Source: Tumebacillus_A lipolyticus
GTDB lineage: Bacteria; Bacillota; Bacilli; Tumebacillales; Tumebacillaceae
Length of the DNA: 64,000 nucleotides
Assembly (NCBI RefSeq): GCF_042682745.1
Contig: NZ_JBHUIO010000002.1
Span: 558,001-622,000 of the forward strand
Reading direction: 5' to 3'
The notes under the pieces were generated by a model. The model was not told the DNA's origin. It did no database searches and saw only the letters and a list, made by a program, of their open reading frames with translations. Below are positions 24,077 to 30,961 of the stretch, piece by piece. Positions within the stretch are counted from its first letter, which is position 1, and each line of letters begins with the position of its first letter. A program made the translations under genes and the position numbers.

Positions 24077-24754
24077 CTAGGTCCACTGCACGTTGGAGCC
24101 GCCAGAAAGCAGATCGCCCTGATCGTTCACCGCCCAGTTCGATTTGCGTTCGCGTCCGATCGTCGTCGACGGGCCATGCCCTGGATAGACGATCGTCTCT
24201 TCTGGAAGAGTGTACAGCTGTTCGCGAATGCTTTTGATCAGCAGCGCTGTATCACCGCCGGGAAGGTCGGTGCGGCCGATGCCATTGTTGAACAGCGTGT
24301 CCCCTGCGATCACGAAACCTGCGCCGACAAAGACCACATGCCCGGGCGAATGCCCCGGCGTGAAGCGAACTTCCAGTCGGTGCTCGCCAAGCGCGATCAG
24401 ATCTCCATGTTGCAAGATCACATCCGCCCCTGGGCCATCGATCGGGTCGATATATTCCGGATAGCGGGCAGAACCGTTCAGCTCCGGGTCGACCAGCCAG
24501 TCTTTTTCCACCTCATGAATCATCACTTTCGCTTGTGGAGCCGCTTGCTTCACTTCGCGCAGACCTGCGATGTGATCCAGATGCGCATGCGTGATGATGA
24601 TGCTGACCACATCGAGCCCCTGAATGGCTTCGATCACCTCATCCGGGTCCTGTCCGGGGTCGACGATCACCGCTTGGTTCGTCGCCTCATCGACGAGCAC
24701 GTAGCAGTTCTCTTGGAAGATCCCCAGCGCATGCAACTGTATTTTGATACTCAT
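24077..24754 (-). CDS. MBL-fold metallohydrolase (glyoxalase II-like)
   Basis: The 225-residue protein has the full metallo-beta-lactamase pattern: THAHLDH, GHSPGHVVF, AGDTLF and PGHGPST. The length and the DPGQDPDEV start resemble YqgX-type glyoxalase II enzymes, which hydrolyse S-lactoylglutathione-like thioesters; in Firmicutes the thiol is often bacillithiol. GGAGGG precedes ATG 24754. It is monocistronic, with an extended -10 TGGTATAAC just upstream. Confidence 0.85.
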   Translation of the reverse strand: MSIKIQLHALGIFQENCYVLVDEATNQAVIVDPGQDPDEVIEAIQGLDVVSIIITHAHLDHIAGLREVKQAAPQAKVMIHEVEKDWLVDPELNGSARYPEYIDPIDGPGADVILQHGDLIALGEHRLEVRFTPGHSPGHVVFVGAGFVIAGDTLFNNGIGRTDLPGGDTALLIKSIREQLYTLPEETIVYPGHGPSTTIGRERKSNWAVNDQGDLLSGGSNVQWT

Positions 24755-24790
24755 CTACAATCCCTCCTGTTGAAAGCCAATCCTCACTCT

Positions 24791-24799
24791 GTTATACCA
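24791..24799 (-). promoter_or_regulatory. Extended -10 promoter of the MBL hydrolase gene
   Basis: TGGTATAAC on the minus strand (24799-24791), without a clear -35, 37 bases upstream of the start codon. Confidence 0.4.
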
Positions 24800-24810
24800 T
24801 AAGTAAAATC

Positions 24811-24841
24811 AAAAGGACATCTCCTACAATGGGAGACGCCC
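24811..24841 (-). terminator. Terminator of the small XRE gene
   Basis: A 10-bp stem (24815-24824 with 24832-24841) containing two G-U pairs on the transcript is followed by TTTTGA on the minus strand. Confidence 0.65.
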
Positions 24842-24873
24842 TTACTTCGTAAGTTTAGAATGATTTATTAAAG

Positions 24874-25086
24874 TTAGAGATTCCAAACATCATATAGATC
24901 GGCAACCGGAATTCCTAGCGCGTTCGCAATATTCGACAATTTAGTCGCGTTCGCACCGCGATTTCCAGATTCGATCGCATAGATATAAGATTGTGAAACT
25001 CCAGCGCGATCGGCTAGCTCTTTTACTGATAACCCTGTCTGTTTCCTGATTTTCTTCAGCTGCATCCCAATGGTCAAATCGCTCAT
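24874..25086 (-). CDS. Small XRE-family DNA-binding regulator
   Basis: The 70-residue product is a single HTH domain (QLKKIRKQTGLSVKELADRA, then SQSYIYAIESGNRG), similar in size to SinR N-terminal domains and phage Cro-like repressors. ATG 25086 is preceded by GGGGAG ten bases upstream. It is divergent from a large XRE-TPR regulator; two Spo0A boxes lie in the shared upstream region. Its own terminator follows. Target genes are unknown. Confidence 0.85.
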   Translation of the reverse strand: MSDLTIGMQLKKIRKQTGLSVKELADRAGVSQSYIYAIESGNRGANATKLSNIANALGIPVADLYDVWNL

Positions 25087-25175
25087 GATTATCTGACTCC
25101 CCATCTTTTCATTATTGTTCCCCCACACCACAACTAAAGAATAACGATTTGATATTTACTTATTTTATAACATAA

Positions 25176-25190
25176 TTTTTCGACAAAAAA
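25176..25190. promoter_or_regulatory. Spo0A box 1
   Basis: The minus strand reads TTTTTTGTCGAAAAA, containing the full core TGTCGAA of the Spo0A box. It lies between the two divergent XRE genes. Confidence 0.6.
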
Positions 25191-25222
25191 CCACAATTGC
25201 TTTAATTAAAGTTTCAACGACA

Positions 25223-25235
25223 TTTTTCGACAAAA
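25223..25235. promoter_or_regulatory. Spo0A box 2
   Basis: A second copy in the same orientation, minus strand TTTTGTCGAAAAA, 47 bases from box 1. Two perfect cores in one intergenic region argue for a real control site. Confidence 0.6.
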
Positions 25236-25324
25236 TACTACTTTAAGAAGCTTTACTCTATGGTCTTTCAAGCCCCCATTTGATAAAATATAGATCATGT
25301 ATTTTCAATATTTGGAGGTTGGAG

Positions 25325-26641
25325 ATGAATCAGGCTTGGAAGAATAAAAGATCCATTCAGATTGGACAAAATATTCGAGAACGGAGAAAAGCTCTCGGTC
25401 TGACCCAAGCTCATCTAGCAAAAGGTCTTTTTTCTGTACAAGCGATCTCCTTGATCGAGCGTGGCAAATTAAATGTTTCAGCGGAGACGCTTGAAGTGTT
25501 TGCCGAACGCTTGAACTGCCCCGTACAAGAATTGCTTCAGATGAACGAACTTCGCGAGGATTGGTTGGAGGATCTGCTCAAAACGGCGCTTCGCCATCAG
25601 GAATCCAATCGATTGAACGAAGCGATGGAAGTTTTACATACCCTATATGCGGAAGCGTTGGTCAAGAACAACACGCGCTATCTGCAGGAAAGCTCCTACC
25701 TGTTATGCACGCTCTACCATGCGGTCTCCAAGTACAGCACCTCGACCGACTGGGGACAGGAAGCGCTGCGCCTGCTCGACCCTGAGCCTCACTTAGACCG
25801 CGTGATCAATACGTATATCACCGTCAGCCGAAACTATTACATGGTCGGAAACATGTGGGAAGCTTTCGACCTGCTGCGCAAGGCAGAACAGCTGGTGACA
25901 ACCCCGACTGCGACAAAAGAAGCGGGCAACCTCTATTTCGGCATGGCCTTGATCAAACAGATGCTGCAAAACTGGGAAGGCTGCATTTGGTACTCGGAGC
26001 AGGCGCTGCAACAGTTCGAACATCGCGACGAGATCATCAAGATCGGGCGCACGCTGATGATGATGGGAACCGCCTATAAAAATCAGGGGCGCATCACCCA
26101 GGCAAGACAACAGATCGAGCGATCGATCCGCATTTTGAGCCAGACGAACGATCTGCGCTCACTCGCACGCTCCTATCACAACCTCGGGGAAGTCGAGTTG
26201 AAGATCAGTTCCTTTGATAAAGCGCGCAAACACTTTCTTCGCGCGCTCAAGCTCAAGCGTCAGTCTGGTGACAAGGCGAGCATCTTGAACACCCTTCATG
26301 CGCTGGCAAAAGTTGAAATACACTATGGTGAATTTGAAAAGGCGAGACGCATTCTTCAAGAGTGCCTCACCAGAGCAGAACAGATGAACAACCCCTTGCA
26401 ACTGGCGATCACAAAGCGTCATTTTGGCGACCTGGCCCTGCAGCAGAACCAAGAAGAGGTGTTCATTCATTTTTACAAGCAAGCGATCGAGTCGTTCGAA
26501 AAACTGAAATTTTCGACCGAGCTTGCCGAGGCGGCAGAAAAGCTTGGCGATCATTATATTCAAAAAGGGAGGGATCGACAGGCTATCCACTATGTTCGTC
26601 TAGCAAACCAGCACTATCGAAGACTGCTAAAAAAATCGTAG
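25325..26641 (+). CDS. XRE-TPR regulator of the RRNPP quorum-sensing type
   Basis: Residues 10-65 are an XRE HTH (IGQNIRERRKALGLTQAHLA, SVQAISLIERGKLNVS). The other 370 residues are TPR helix pairs (for example LARSYHNLGEVELKISSFDKA). Size (438) and layout match NprR/PlcR-type receptors of exported, re-imported peptides. ATG 25325 is preceded by GGAGGTTGGAG; the open frame upstream lacks a second site. A 52-residue exported peptide gene starts 14 bases behind its stop, its ribosome binding site overlapping the stop, so regulator and candidate ligand form one cassette. Two Spo0A boxes upstream suggest linkage to the sporulation decision. The ligand assignment is inference. Confidence 0.88.
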   Translation: MNQAWKNKRSIQIGQNIRERRKALGLTQAHLAKGLFSVQAISLIERGKLNVSAETLEVFAERLNCPVQELLQMNELREDWLEDLLKTALRHQESNRLNEAMEVLHTLYAEALVKNNTRYLQESSYLLCTLYHAVSKYSTSTDWGQEALRLLDPEPHLDRVINTYITVSRNYYMVGNMWEAFDLLRKAEQLVTTPTATKEAGNLYFGMALIKQMLQNWEGCIWYSEQALQQFEHRDEIIKIGRTLMMMGTAYKNQGRITQARQQIERSIRILSQTNDLRSLARSYHNLGEVELKISSFDKARKHFLRALKLKRQSGDKASILNTLHALAKVEIHYGEFEKARRILQECLTRAEQMNNPLQLAITKRHFGDLALQQNQEEVFIHFYKQAIESFEKLKFSTELAEAAEKLGDHYIQKGRDRQAIHYVRLANQHYRRLLKKS

Positions 26642-26655
26642 AGGAGCCAACGTGG

Positions 26656-26814
26656 ATGAAAAAGATCGTCCTTGCATTGCTGTTGCTGGCCCTATTCATT
26701 GTGAGTGCAATCTTCTTGCAAAACGAACTGCTCGCAGATGACCCACCGATTTGGGAATCCTGCACGCTCGACCCGGTCACAGGCATTCTGATCTGTCCAA
26801 GTTCCACTCCCTAA
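26656..26814 (+). CDS. Exported 52-residue peptide, candidate signal precursor of the XRE-TPR receptor
   Basis: The product begins with KKIVLALLLLALFIVSAIFL, a strong secretion signal or anchor, and continues with a short mature part ending in DPVTGILICPSSTP, including two Cys. GAGGAG overlaps the stop of the receptor gene. The size, exported character and position exactly match NprX, PapR and similar pre-pro-peptides. The active peptide is probably taken from the last 5-15 residues; I cannot define it. A terminator ends the cassette. Confidence 0.75.
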   Translation: MKKIVLALLLLALFIVSAIFLQNELLADDPPIWESCTLDPVTGILICPSSTP

Positions 26815-26821
26815 AGGAAGC

Positions 26822-26850
26822 AAAAATGGAGACCCCGATCGGGGTCTCCA
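26822..26850. terminator. Bidirectional terminator
   Basis: A 10-bp TGGAGACCCC/GGGGTCTCCA stem with loop GATC. The T-run is strong on the minus strand, weak on the plus strand. Confidence 0.75.
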
Positions 26851-26867
26851 TCTCTGTTTGAGCGATG

Positions 26868-27680
26868 TCAGGTGAGCGCAACCAGCGTGCGCACACGATT
26901 TTCGAATGTGCAGATGTTCGTGTAGCCCGCCTCACGAATGTAAGCGATCGCCGTGTCATAATCGGCGCCAACATCTTCTGGGCGATGTGCGTCAGAAGAG
27001 AGCGCGATCGGCACCTGGGCTTGAAAGCATGCCCGCAAAAAGTCTGGAGCGGGGTACATTTTCTGAACAGGCTTGCGCAAGCCGGCGGTCGAAACTTCGA
27101 TGCACTGGTCGTTCTTTTTGAAATGAGCGGCCAAGCGCGCATACCAGCTCAGCAAAAACTCCCGATCGTCCGGCTCATGCCCAAACACTTTGATCACGTC
27201 CGGATGACCGACGATCTGGAACAGGCGAGAGTCTGCCAGGTTGATCAAGATCTGAAAATATTCCTCGTAGATCTCCGATACGATCCGCTCCTCCCAACGT
27301 GTGCGGTATTCGAGCAGGTCGAAGCCGAAATCCCCTAACCAATGCACCGAACCGATCACATAATCGAAAGGATAGCTGGCCAGAAAATGACGCATGTCTT
27401 CATCCCGTCCAGGCACATAGTCGAGCTCGATGCCGAACTTCACCTTGTGCCCAGCCTTCCGCGCGTCCATCACCATCTGCATGTATTCATCCAGATCTTC
27501 GGTGCGCTTCTTGCTCGTCCACTCATTGTCAAAAAGCGCCTGAGTCTGCTTGAACCGGTACCCGTGCTCCGAGATCCCCAGCTCCTCTACACCGCGCATT
27601 CGGGCGGTTTCGATAAAGCGCTCCAGCCACTCTACCGTATAGGGGCCGCGCTCGGTGTGAACATGATAGTCTGTTCTCAT
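26868..27680 (-). CDS. PHP-domain phosphoesterase (histidinol-phosphatase-like)
   Basis: The 270-residue protein contains the four PHP motifs: DYHVHTE, ISEHGYRF with FGIELDY, VIGSVHWLG, and HPDVIKVF with LSSDAHRPED. The metal-binding His and Asp residues are complete. HisK-type histidinol phosphatases share this layout, but without his genes nearby the substrate is uncertain. GAGGTGGG precedes ATG 27680. Monocistronic. Confidence 0.82.
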   Translation of the reverse strand: MRTDYHVHTERGPYTVEWLERFIETARMRGVEELGISEHGYRFKQTQALFDNEWTSKKRTEDLDEYMQMVMDARKAGHKVKFGIELDYVPGRDEDMRHFLASYPFDYVIGSVHWLGDFGFDLLEYRTRWEERIVSEIYEEYFQILINLADSRLFQIVGHPDVIKVFGHEPDDREFLLSWYARLAAHFKKNDQCIEVSTAGLRKPVQKMYPAPDFLRACFQAQVPIALSSDAHRPEDVGADYDTAIAYIREAGYTNICTFENRVRTLVALT

Positions 27681-27757
27681 CCCTGCCCACCTCTTTTCTG
27701 ATCGATGAGTCCTATTCTAGCAGGACACTCTGCCAAAATCCATTAGAGCACCCATAT

Positions 27758-27843
27758 TTCCGTTTGAATCCGTATAGTCAAGGATGGAAGGTTGATCTTC
27801 CTCTGTTTCAAACCGACTGATTCCGTTTGGATTCCGTATAATC
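27758..27843 (+). repeat. Duplicated 22-bp element with -10-like core
   Basis: TTCCGTTTGAATCCGTATAG (27758-27777) recurs nearly unchanged at 27821-27842, where the core becomes a perfect TATAAT. A third partial copy TCCGTTTG follows. The copies are 63 bases apart. A terminator-like hairpin begins only ten bases after the second copy. This may be a regulated promoter with a short attenuated leader. Confidence 0.4.
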
Positions 27844-27851
27844 CGTTTGCA

Positions 27852-27897
27852 CACACAAGACCCTGTTCGGATGAGCGGGGTCTTGTGTGCTGCTTTT
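27852..27897 (+). terminator. Terminator-like hairpin upstream of the Cys/Gly-rich peptide gene
   Basis: A 12-bp CACACAAGACCC/GGGTCTTGTGTG stem followed by CTGCTTTT. No coding region ends here on the plus strand, so it would act on a very short transcript. Confidence 0.6.
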
Positions 27898-28036
27898 AAT
27901 AGAAAGCGACAGAAATATCCAGTTCATTGAGCCAGGTATTTTCTGTCCGCTGAAGGAATTATTCATCTTTCATTCTCTACGAAAAATAGAAAGAGAGTCC
28001 ATTCTTTCTGCTATTTTTTCAAACATAAAATAAACA

Positions 28037-28065
28037 TTGAATTTTCATAAAATTCATTATATTAT
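28037..28065 (+). promoter_or_regulatory. Sigma-A promoter of the Cys/Gly-rich peptide
   Basis: TTGAAT and TATTAT with a 17-base spacer in a very AT-rich stretch. The leader is about 20 bases and contains AAAGGAGG. Confidence 0.55.
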
Positions 28066-28092
28066 AATTATATAAAAAGGAGGATTGATATT

Positions 28093-28257
28093 ATGAAAAA
28101 GAAAATCATCCTTACTGCTTTGCTTGGTGCTTCCCTGTTATTGACTACTTCTTCCGCGCAAGCAGCTCCGTCATACAATTGTGAAGGCGGATGTGGCACT
28201 GGTGGAGGTGGTGGTGGTGGCGGCGGGACAATCCCCCCATCAAACGCTTATATATAG
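28093..28257 (+). CDS. Exported Cys/Gly-rich peptide (54 residues)
   Basis: ATG 28093 is eight bases after AAAGGAGG. The product starts with a classical signal peptide (KKKIILTALLGASLLL, cut after SSAQA). The mature part of about 30 residues has CEGGC, a run of nine Gly and the end TIPPSNAYI. The layout resembles a bacteriocin or signalling pro-peptide. No modification, immunity or transport genes adjoin, so that is only a guess. AT-rich sequence around the gene differs from its GC-rich neighbours. A clear promoter and terminator frame the gene. Confidence 0.7.
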   Translation: MKKKIILTALLGASLLLTTSSAQAAPSYNCEGGCGTGGGGGGGGGTIPPSNAYI

Positions 28258-28262
28258 TATAG

Positions 28263-28294
28263 AAAAATCCCCGCTCAAACGAACGGGGATTTTT
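28263..28294. terminator. Bidirectional terminator
   Basis: An 11-bp AAAAATCCCCG/CGGGGATTTTT stem (28263-28273, 28284-28294) lies between two convergent reading frames and abuts the stop codon at 28295. Confidence 0.85.
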
Positions 28295-28725
28295 CTATGC
28301 TGACTTTCTTGTTGGAACCGCATCATCCATGAAGGGTTCGATAGGATTCTGGTTGCAAACCAGTGTCATACGGCTGTTTGAATCAGATGGATTGACCTTC
28401 CATGCAGTCGGGCCAACTCCTACGTCCTCCGCTCTGATCGGCAGAGGTGGTTTGAGATCACCGTTTAGTGTGTTCGGATCACTTGGAACAATCTCGACCG
28501 CCATGTAGGGTCGCCTAGTACCACATCGCCGATCAGAGGATCGGTAGGGTCGCCAGCCAATGCTAACGGACCTGGCGGTACCTGCTCACAAGTGATGCCA
28601 TTCGGAACGCCAGGTTTGACCTTATCTAAGTGCTTCATTGGACCTGACGGCAACACCTCTCCTACGATGTACGGGATCGGTGGCGCATAAAAGTGTCGAT
28701 AGCCCTCACGAGAACTAAAAACCAT
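28295..28725 (-). pseudogene. Possible frameshifted gene of unknown function
   Basis: Two overlapping minus-strand frames, 28725-28465 and 28504-28295, read as one Pro/Gly/Asp-rich protein if a single base is inserted near GACCCTACATGG (about 28508): the first ends VVLGDP and the second continues YMAVEIVPSDP. A bidirectional terminator abuts the second stop, which supports minus-strand transcription. There is no good ribosome binding site before ATG 28725, and the family is not recognised. It may be a decayed gene, a programmed frameshift or two chance frames. Confidence 0.3.
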
Positions 28726-28813
28726 TTTTTATCATACAGAGCGTGCGCCTTGAACCAAGCTTTTTAGTCAAGCATAGAATGCAAGACAATGATCGAAATG
28801 GAGGGAAAGAAAA

Positions 28814-28936
28814 ATGGATGGTTGCTTCGGTCATTTCACCCGTTGGGCAGTTGTATTTCTGATCATCTTTGTTCTGTTTATCTTGTTGATCCCCAACTGC
28901 TACCCTGTTCAAACGACCAGCATTCAATGCTACTAA
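28814..28936 (+). CDS. Small membrane peptide, family member 1 (40 residues)
   Basis: ATG 28814 follows GGAGGG by eight bases. The product has a short polar start and the conserved core TRWAVVFLIIFVLFILLIP, then a Cys-containing tail (NCYPVQTTSIQCY). Two further genes nearby (28977-29084 and 29625-29729) encode the same core. Such 30-40 residue single-span peptides resemble YjcZ-like spore-associated proteins, but the assignment is tentative. Confidence 0.65.
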   Translation: MDGCFGHFTRWAVVFLIIFVLFILLIPNCYPVQTTSIQCY

Positions 28937-28976
28937 AAACATCTGATAAACGGATGTGAAGCGAGGGGTCTTTAAG

Positions 28977-29084
28977 ATGTATGGAACTTTTGGTTCCCTA
29001 ACCCGATGGGCAGTAGTGTTTCTGATCATTTTCGTTCTATTCCTTCTGCTCGTGCCAGGCACAGGAGTCCATGGCACCTATTAG
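28977..29084 (+). CDS. Small membrane peptide, family member 2 (35 residues)
   Basis: ATG 28977 follows GAGGGG by eight bases. The core TRWAVVFLIIFVLFLLLVP is nearly identical to member 1, while the tail is GTGVHGTY. It lies 40 bases behind member 1 and 35 before the next gene, so all three are probably co-transcribed. Confidence 0.65.
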   Translation: MYGTFGSLTRWAVVFLIIFVLFLLLVPGTGVHGTY

Positions 29085-29119
29085 ATTTCTTACCCCATCC
29101 TTTTAAGGAGGTGAAAGAT

Positions 29120-29419
29120 TTGGCTGTAAGTCCTCAATACGCACGTTCTCTTGTAGGCCAGTGGGTAGATTGCCAAACCCCCAGTGGAATGCGTACAGGA
29201 ATCCTAAGGGAGGTGCGTCCTGACGGTATTGTGCTGGATATGCAAGGAGGAAACACTGCTGGCTATGCAGATGGTCAAAAGGAATTGGAAGTTGAATATG
29301 CTGATCAAGGAGCTGAGTCGCAACAGGAGAATGTGTTTTTCCGACCCTTTTTCAACCCATTCTTCTTCATCCCGTTTTTCCTGCTCCTTGCAATAAGGCG
29401 GCGCAGATTCTTCATATAA
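29120..29419 (+). CDS. Small protein with beta-barrel-like domain and Phe-rich hydrophobic tail
   Basis: The TTG start at 29120 lies eight bases after AAGGAGG. Residues 5-60 (SLVGQWVDCQTPSGMRTG and GIVLDMQGG) look like a small Sm/KOW-type barrel. Residues 72-99 are extremely aromatic (FFRPFFNPFFFIPFFLLL) and end in RRRRFF. Similar proteins occur in spore coats of Bacillales, but I cannot name a family with certainty. It closes the small-peptide operon and is followed by a terminator. Confidence 0.6.
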   Translation: MAVSPQYARSLVGQWVDCQTPSGMRTGILREVRPDGIVLDMQGGNTAGYADGQKELEVEYADQGAESQQENVFFRPFFNPFFFIPFFLLLAIRRRRFFI

Positions 29420-29427
29420 GACTTCCC

Positions 29428-29459
29428 AAAACGGTGGCCAATTTTGACTGCCGTTTTTT
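29428..29459 (+). terminator. Terminator of the small-peptide operon
   Basis: AAAACGG (29428-29434) pairs with CCGTTTT (29451-29457), extended by wobble pairs, followed by TT. Confidence 0.6.
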
Positions 29460-29499
29460 CTTCTATTTTAAGGTTTCGCCAGATTCTTTTTTGAACTAT

Positions 29500-29528
29500 C
29501 AAAAAGGCAGAGCAATTCGCTCTGCCTT
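29500..29528 (-). terminator. Terminator of family member 3
   Basis: A 10-bp AAGGCAGAGC/GCTCTGCCTT stem (29504-29513, 29519-29528), followed on the minus strand by TTTTTGATAG. Confidence 0.75.
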
Positions 29529-29556
29529 ACAATTCTCTGCCTGCGTGACCGTCTAC

Positions 29557-29599
29557 ACCGTAGTATGATTCCGACAAACATCGAACCCCCTACTACGGT
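29557..29599. repeat. 9-bp inverted repeat downstream of family member 3
   Basis: ACCGTAGTA (29557-29565) and TACTACGGT (29591-29599) can form a hairpin with a 25-base loop. Role unknown. Confidence 0.35.
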
Positions 29600-29624
29600 T
29601 CTTCTCCTCAGCTCAACTCATGTC

Positions 29625-29729
29625 TTAATAAGCGCCGCCATCGTGACCTGGAATGAGCAAGATGAACAGTACAAAGATGATCAGAAAAACAACAGCCCAT
29701 CGGGTAAACCCACCGAATTGTCCGTACAC
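29625..29729 (-). CDS. Small membrane peptide, family member 3 (34 residues)
   Basis: The GTG start at 29729 lies seven bases after GGAGGG. The product YGQFGGFTRWAVVFLIIF continues with VLFILLIPGHDGGAY and shares the core TRWAVVFLIIFVLF with members 1 and 2. It is encoded on the opposite strand, which points to duplication with inversion or independent control. Its own terminator follows at 29528-29500. Confidence 0.65.
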   Translation of the reverse strand: MYGQFGGFTRWAVVFLIIFVLFILLIPGHDGGAY

Positions 29730-29892
29730 GTCATTTCCCTCCTTTATTGTTCCTCCAACAAATTATGCTGAATCTCTTCTTCTTGGAAAGGCTTGTGTGC
29801 TTAGCAACTCAAATCCATAAAAAAAGGGCCTCATTTCCGAGGAACTTAGGTTTTACCATCTTTTAAGCCATTCTTCGTTTGTGTGATCAAAC

Positions 29893-29920
29893 ACAAAAAA
29901 GCCCCGCCAGAAGGCGAGGC
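29893..29920 (-). terminator. Terminator of the thiE-thiS-thiG operon
   Basis: A GCCCCGCC/GGCGAGGC stem with one mismatch, followed on the minus strand by six T (A at 29895-29900). Confidence 0.7.
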
Positions 29921-29946
29921 ATCCTACAATTACCACAAGAAAAGAA

Positions 29947-30726
29947 CTACTCGATCATCATCTCCATCGGCGAGGATGCATTCGCATAGCGCTTTTTCGG
30001 GATGCGCCCAGCCACATACCCTTTTCGACCCGCTTGAATCGCCAGCTTCATCGCTTCTGCCATCAGCACCGGATCTTTCGCGCCTGCCACAGCTGTGTTC
30101 AACAACACGCCGTCCGCGCCCAGCTCCATCGCTACAGCCACATCGGCAGGCGAACCGACACCAGCGTCGATGATCACCGGGACTTTGCCTTCGCACTCCT
30201 CAATGATAAAGGACAGGTAATGCGGATTGAGCAGGCCGAGACCGGAACCGATCGGAGAGGCTCCCGGCATGATCGCATGCGCACCCGCCTCAATCAGATG
30301 GCGCGCCAGCATCGGGTCATCAGACGTGTAGGGCAGGACGATAAATCCTTCCTTGACCAACATCTCGGTCGCTTTCAGCGTGCCGATCGGGTCGGGCAAC
30401 AGCGTGCGCATGTCGCCGATGACCTCCACTTTGATCATGTCACACAGGCCGGACGCTTTGGCCAGTCGGGCGATGCGCACCGCTTCTTCTGCCGTCTGCG
30501 CACCCGCAGTGTTCGGCAGCAACGTATATTTTTTCAAATCGAGACGCTCAAGAAAGTTCGGGTTGTCCGGATTGTCGATGTTCAAGCGACGAATCGCAAA
30601 AGTCAGGATCTCCGTCTCCGACGCATCGACCGCCTGCTGTTGGATGTCAAGGTCGGGGAACTTGCCCGTGCCAAGCAAAAGTCGTGATTGGAACTGATAG
30701 GAGCCGATTTTCAAAATGTCTGCCAT
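29947..30726 (-). CDS. thiG: Thiazole synthase ThiG
   Basis: The 259-residue protein forms the thiazole phosphate moiety of thiamine from deoxyxylulose phosphate, dehydroglycine and ThiS thiocarboxylate. Family motifs are present: RLLLGTGKFPD, LLPNTAGAQTAEEAV, MIKVEVIGD (Schiff-base Lys), IMPGASPIGSGLG and VIIDAGVGSPADVAVAMELG. ATG 30726 is chosen because GAGGTG lies nine bases upstream. It is the last gene of the riboswitch-controlled operon. The required ThiF and glycine oxidase genes are not in this window. Confidence 0.95.
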   Translation of the reverse strand: MADILKIGSYQFQSRLLLGTGKFPDLDIQQQAVDASETEILTFAIRRLNIDNPDNPNFLERLDLKKYTLLPNTAGAQTAEEAVRIARLAKASGLCDMIKVEVIGDMRTLLPDPIGTLKATEMLVKEGFIVLPYTSDDPMLARHLIEAGAHAIMPGASPIGSGLGLLNPHYLSFIIEECEGKVPVIIDAGVGSPADVAVAMELGADGVLLNTAVAGAKDPVLMAEAMKLAIQAGRKGYVAGRIPKKRYANASSPMEMMIE

Positions 30727-30757
30727 CGTTCTCGCACCTCTCTCTTCGTAGTATCCT

Positions 30758-30961
30758 CTAGAAGCCACCGCCGACAAAATGAACGATCTCAATCTTGTCG
30801 CCAGCCTGTACTCGCGTCCCCGCATAAAGATCGCGGGGCACGATGTTCAGATTGTGTTCGATGATGATGATTCGCTCGTTTAAACCGAAGTGGCTGACCA
30901 CATCGGCGAGCGTTTGCACGCCTTCGAGTACCCGTTCTTGTCCGTTGATCAGCAAGTTCAT
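30758..30961 (-). CDS. thiS: Sulphur carrier protein ThiS
   Basis: The 67-residue ubiquitin-like protein donates sulphur to ThiG through a C-terminal Gly-Gly thiocarboxylate. It has the typical start NLLINGQERVLEG and the end VHFVGGG, but an additional Phe follows the last Gly before TAG. A free Gly carboxylate is needed for adenylation, so either the Phe is removed or the family tolerates it. Its ATG overlaps the end of thiE (ATGA), giving translational coupling. Confidence 0.93.
   Translation of the reverse strand: MNLLINGQERVLEGVQTLADVVSHFGLNERIIIIEHNLNIVPRDLYAGTRVQAGDKIEIVHFVGGGF

Noticed and set aside
28715..29077. 120-codon minus-strand open frame opposite the small peptides
   Set aside because: The plus-strand peptide genes have ribosome binding sites and a shared core; the minus frame has neither.
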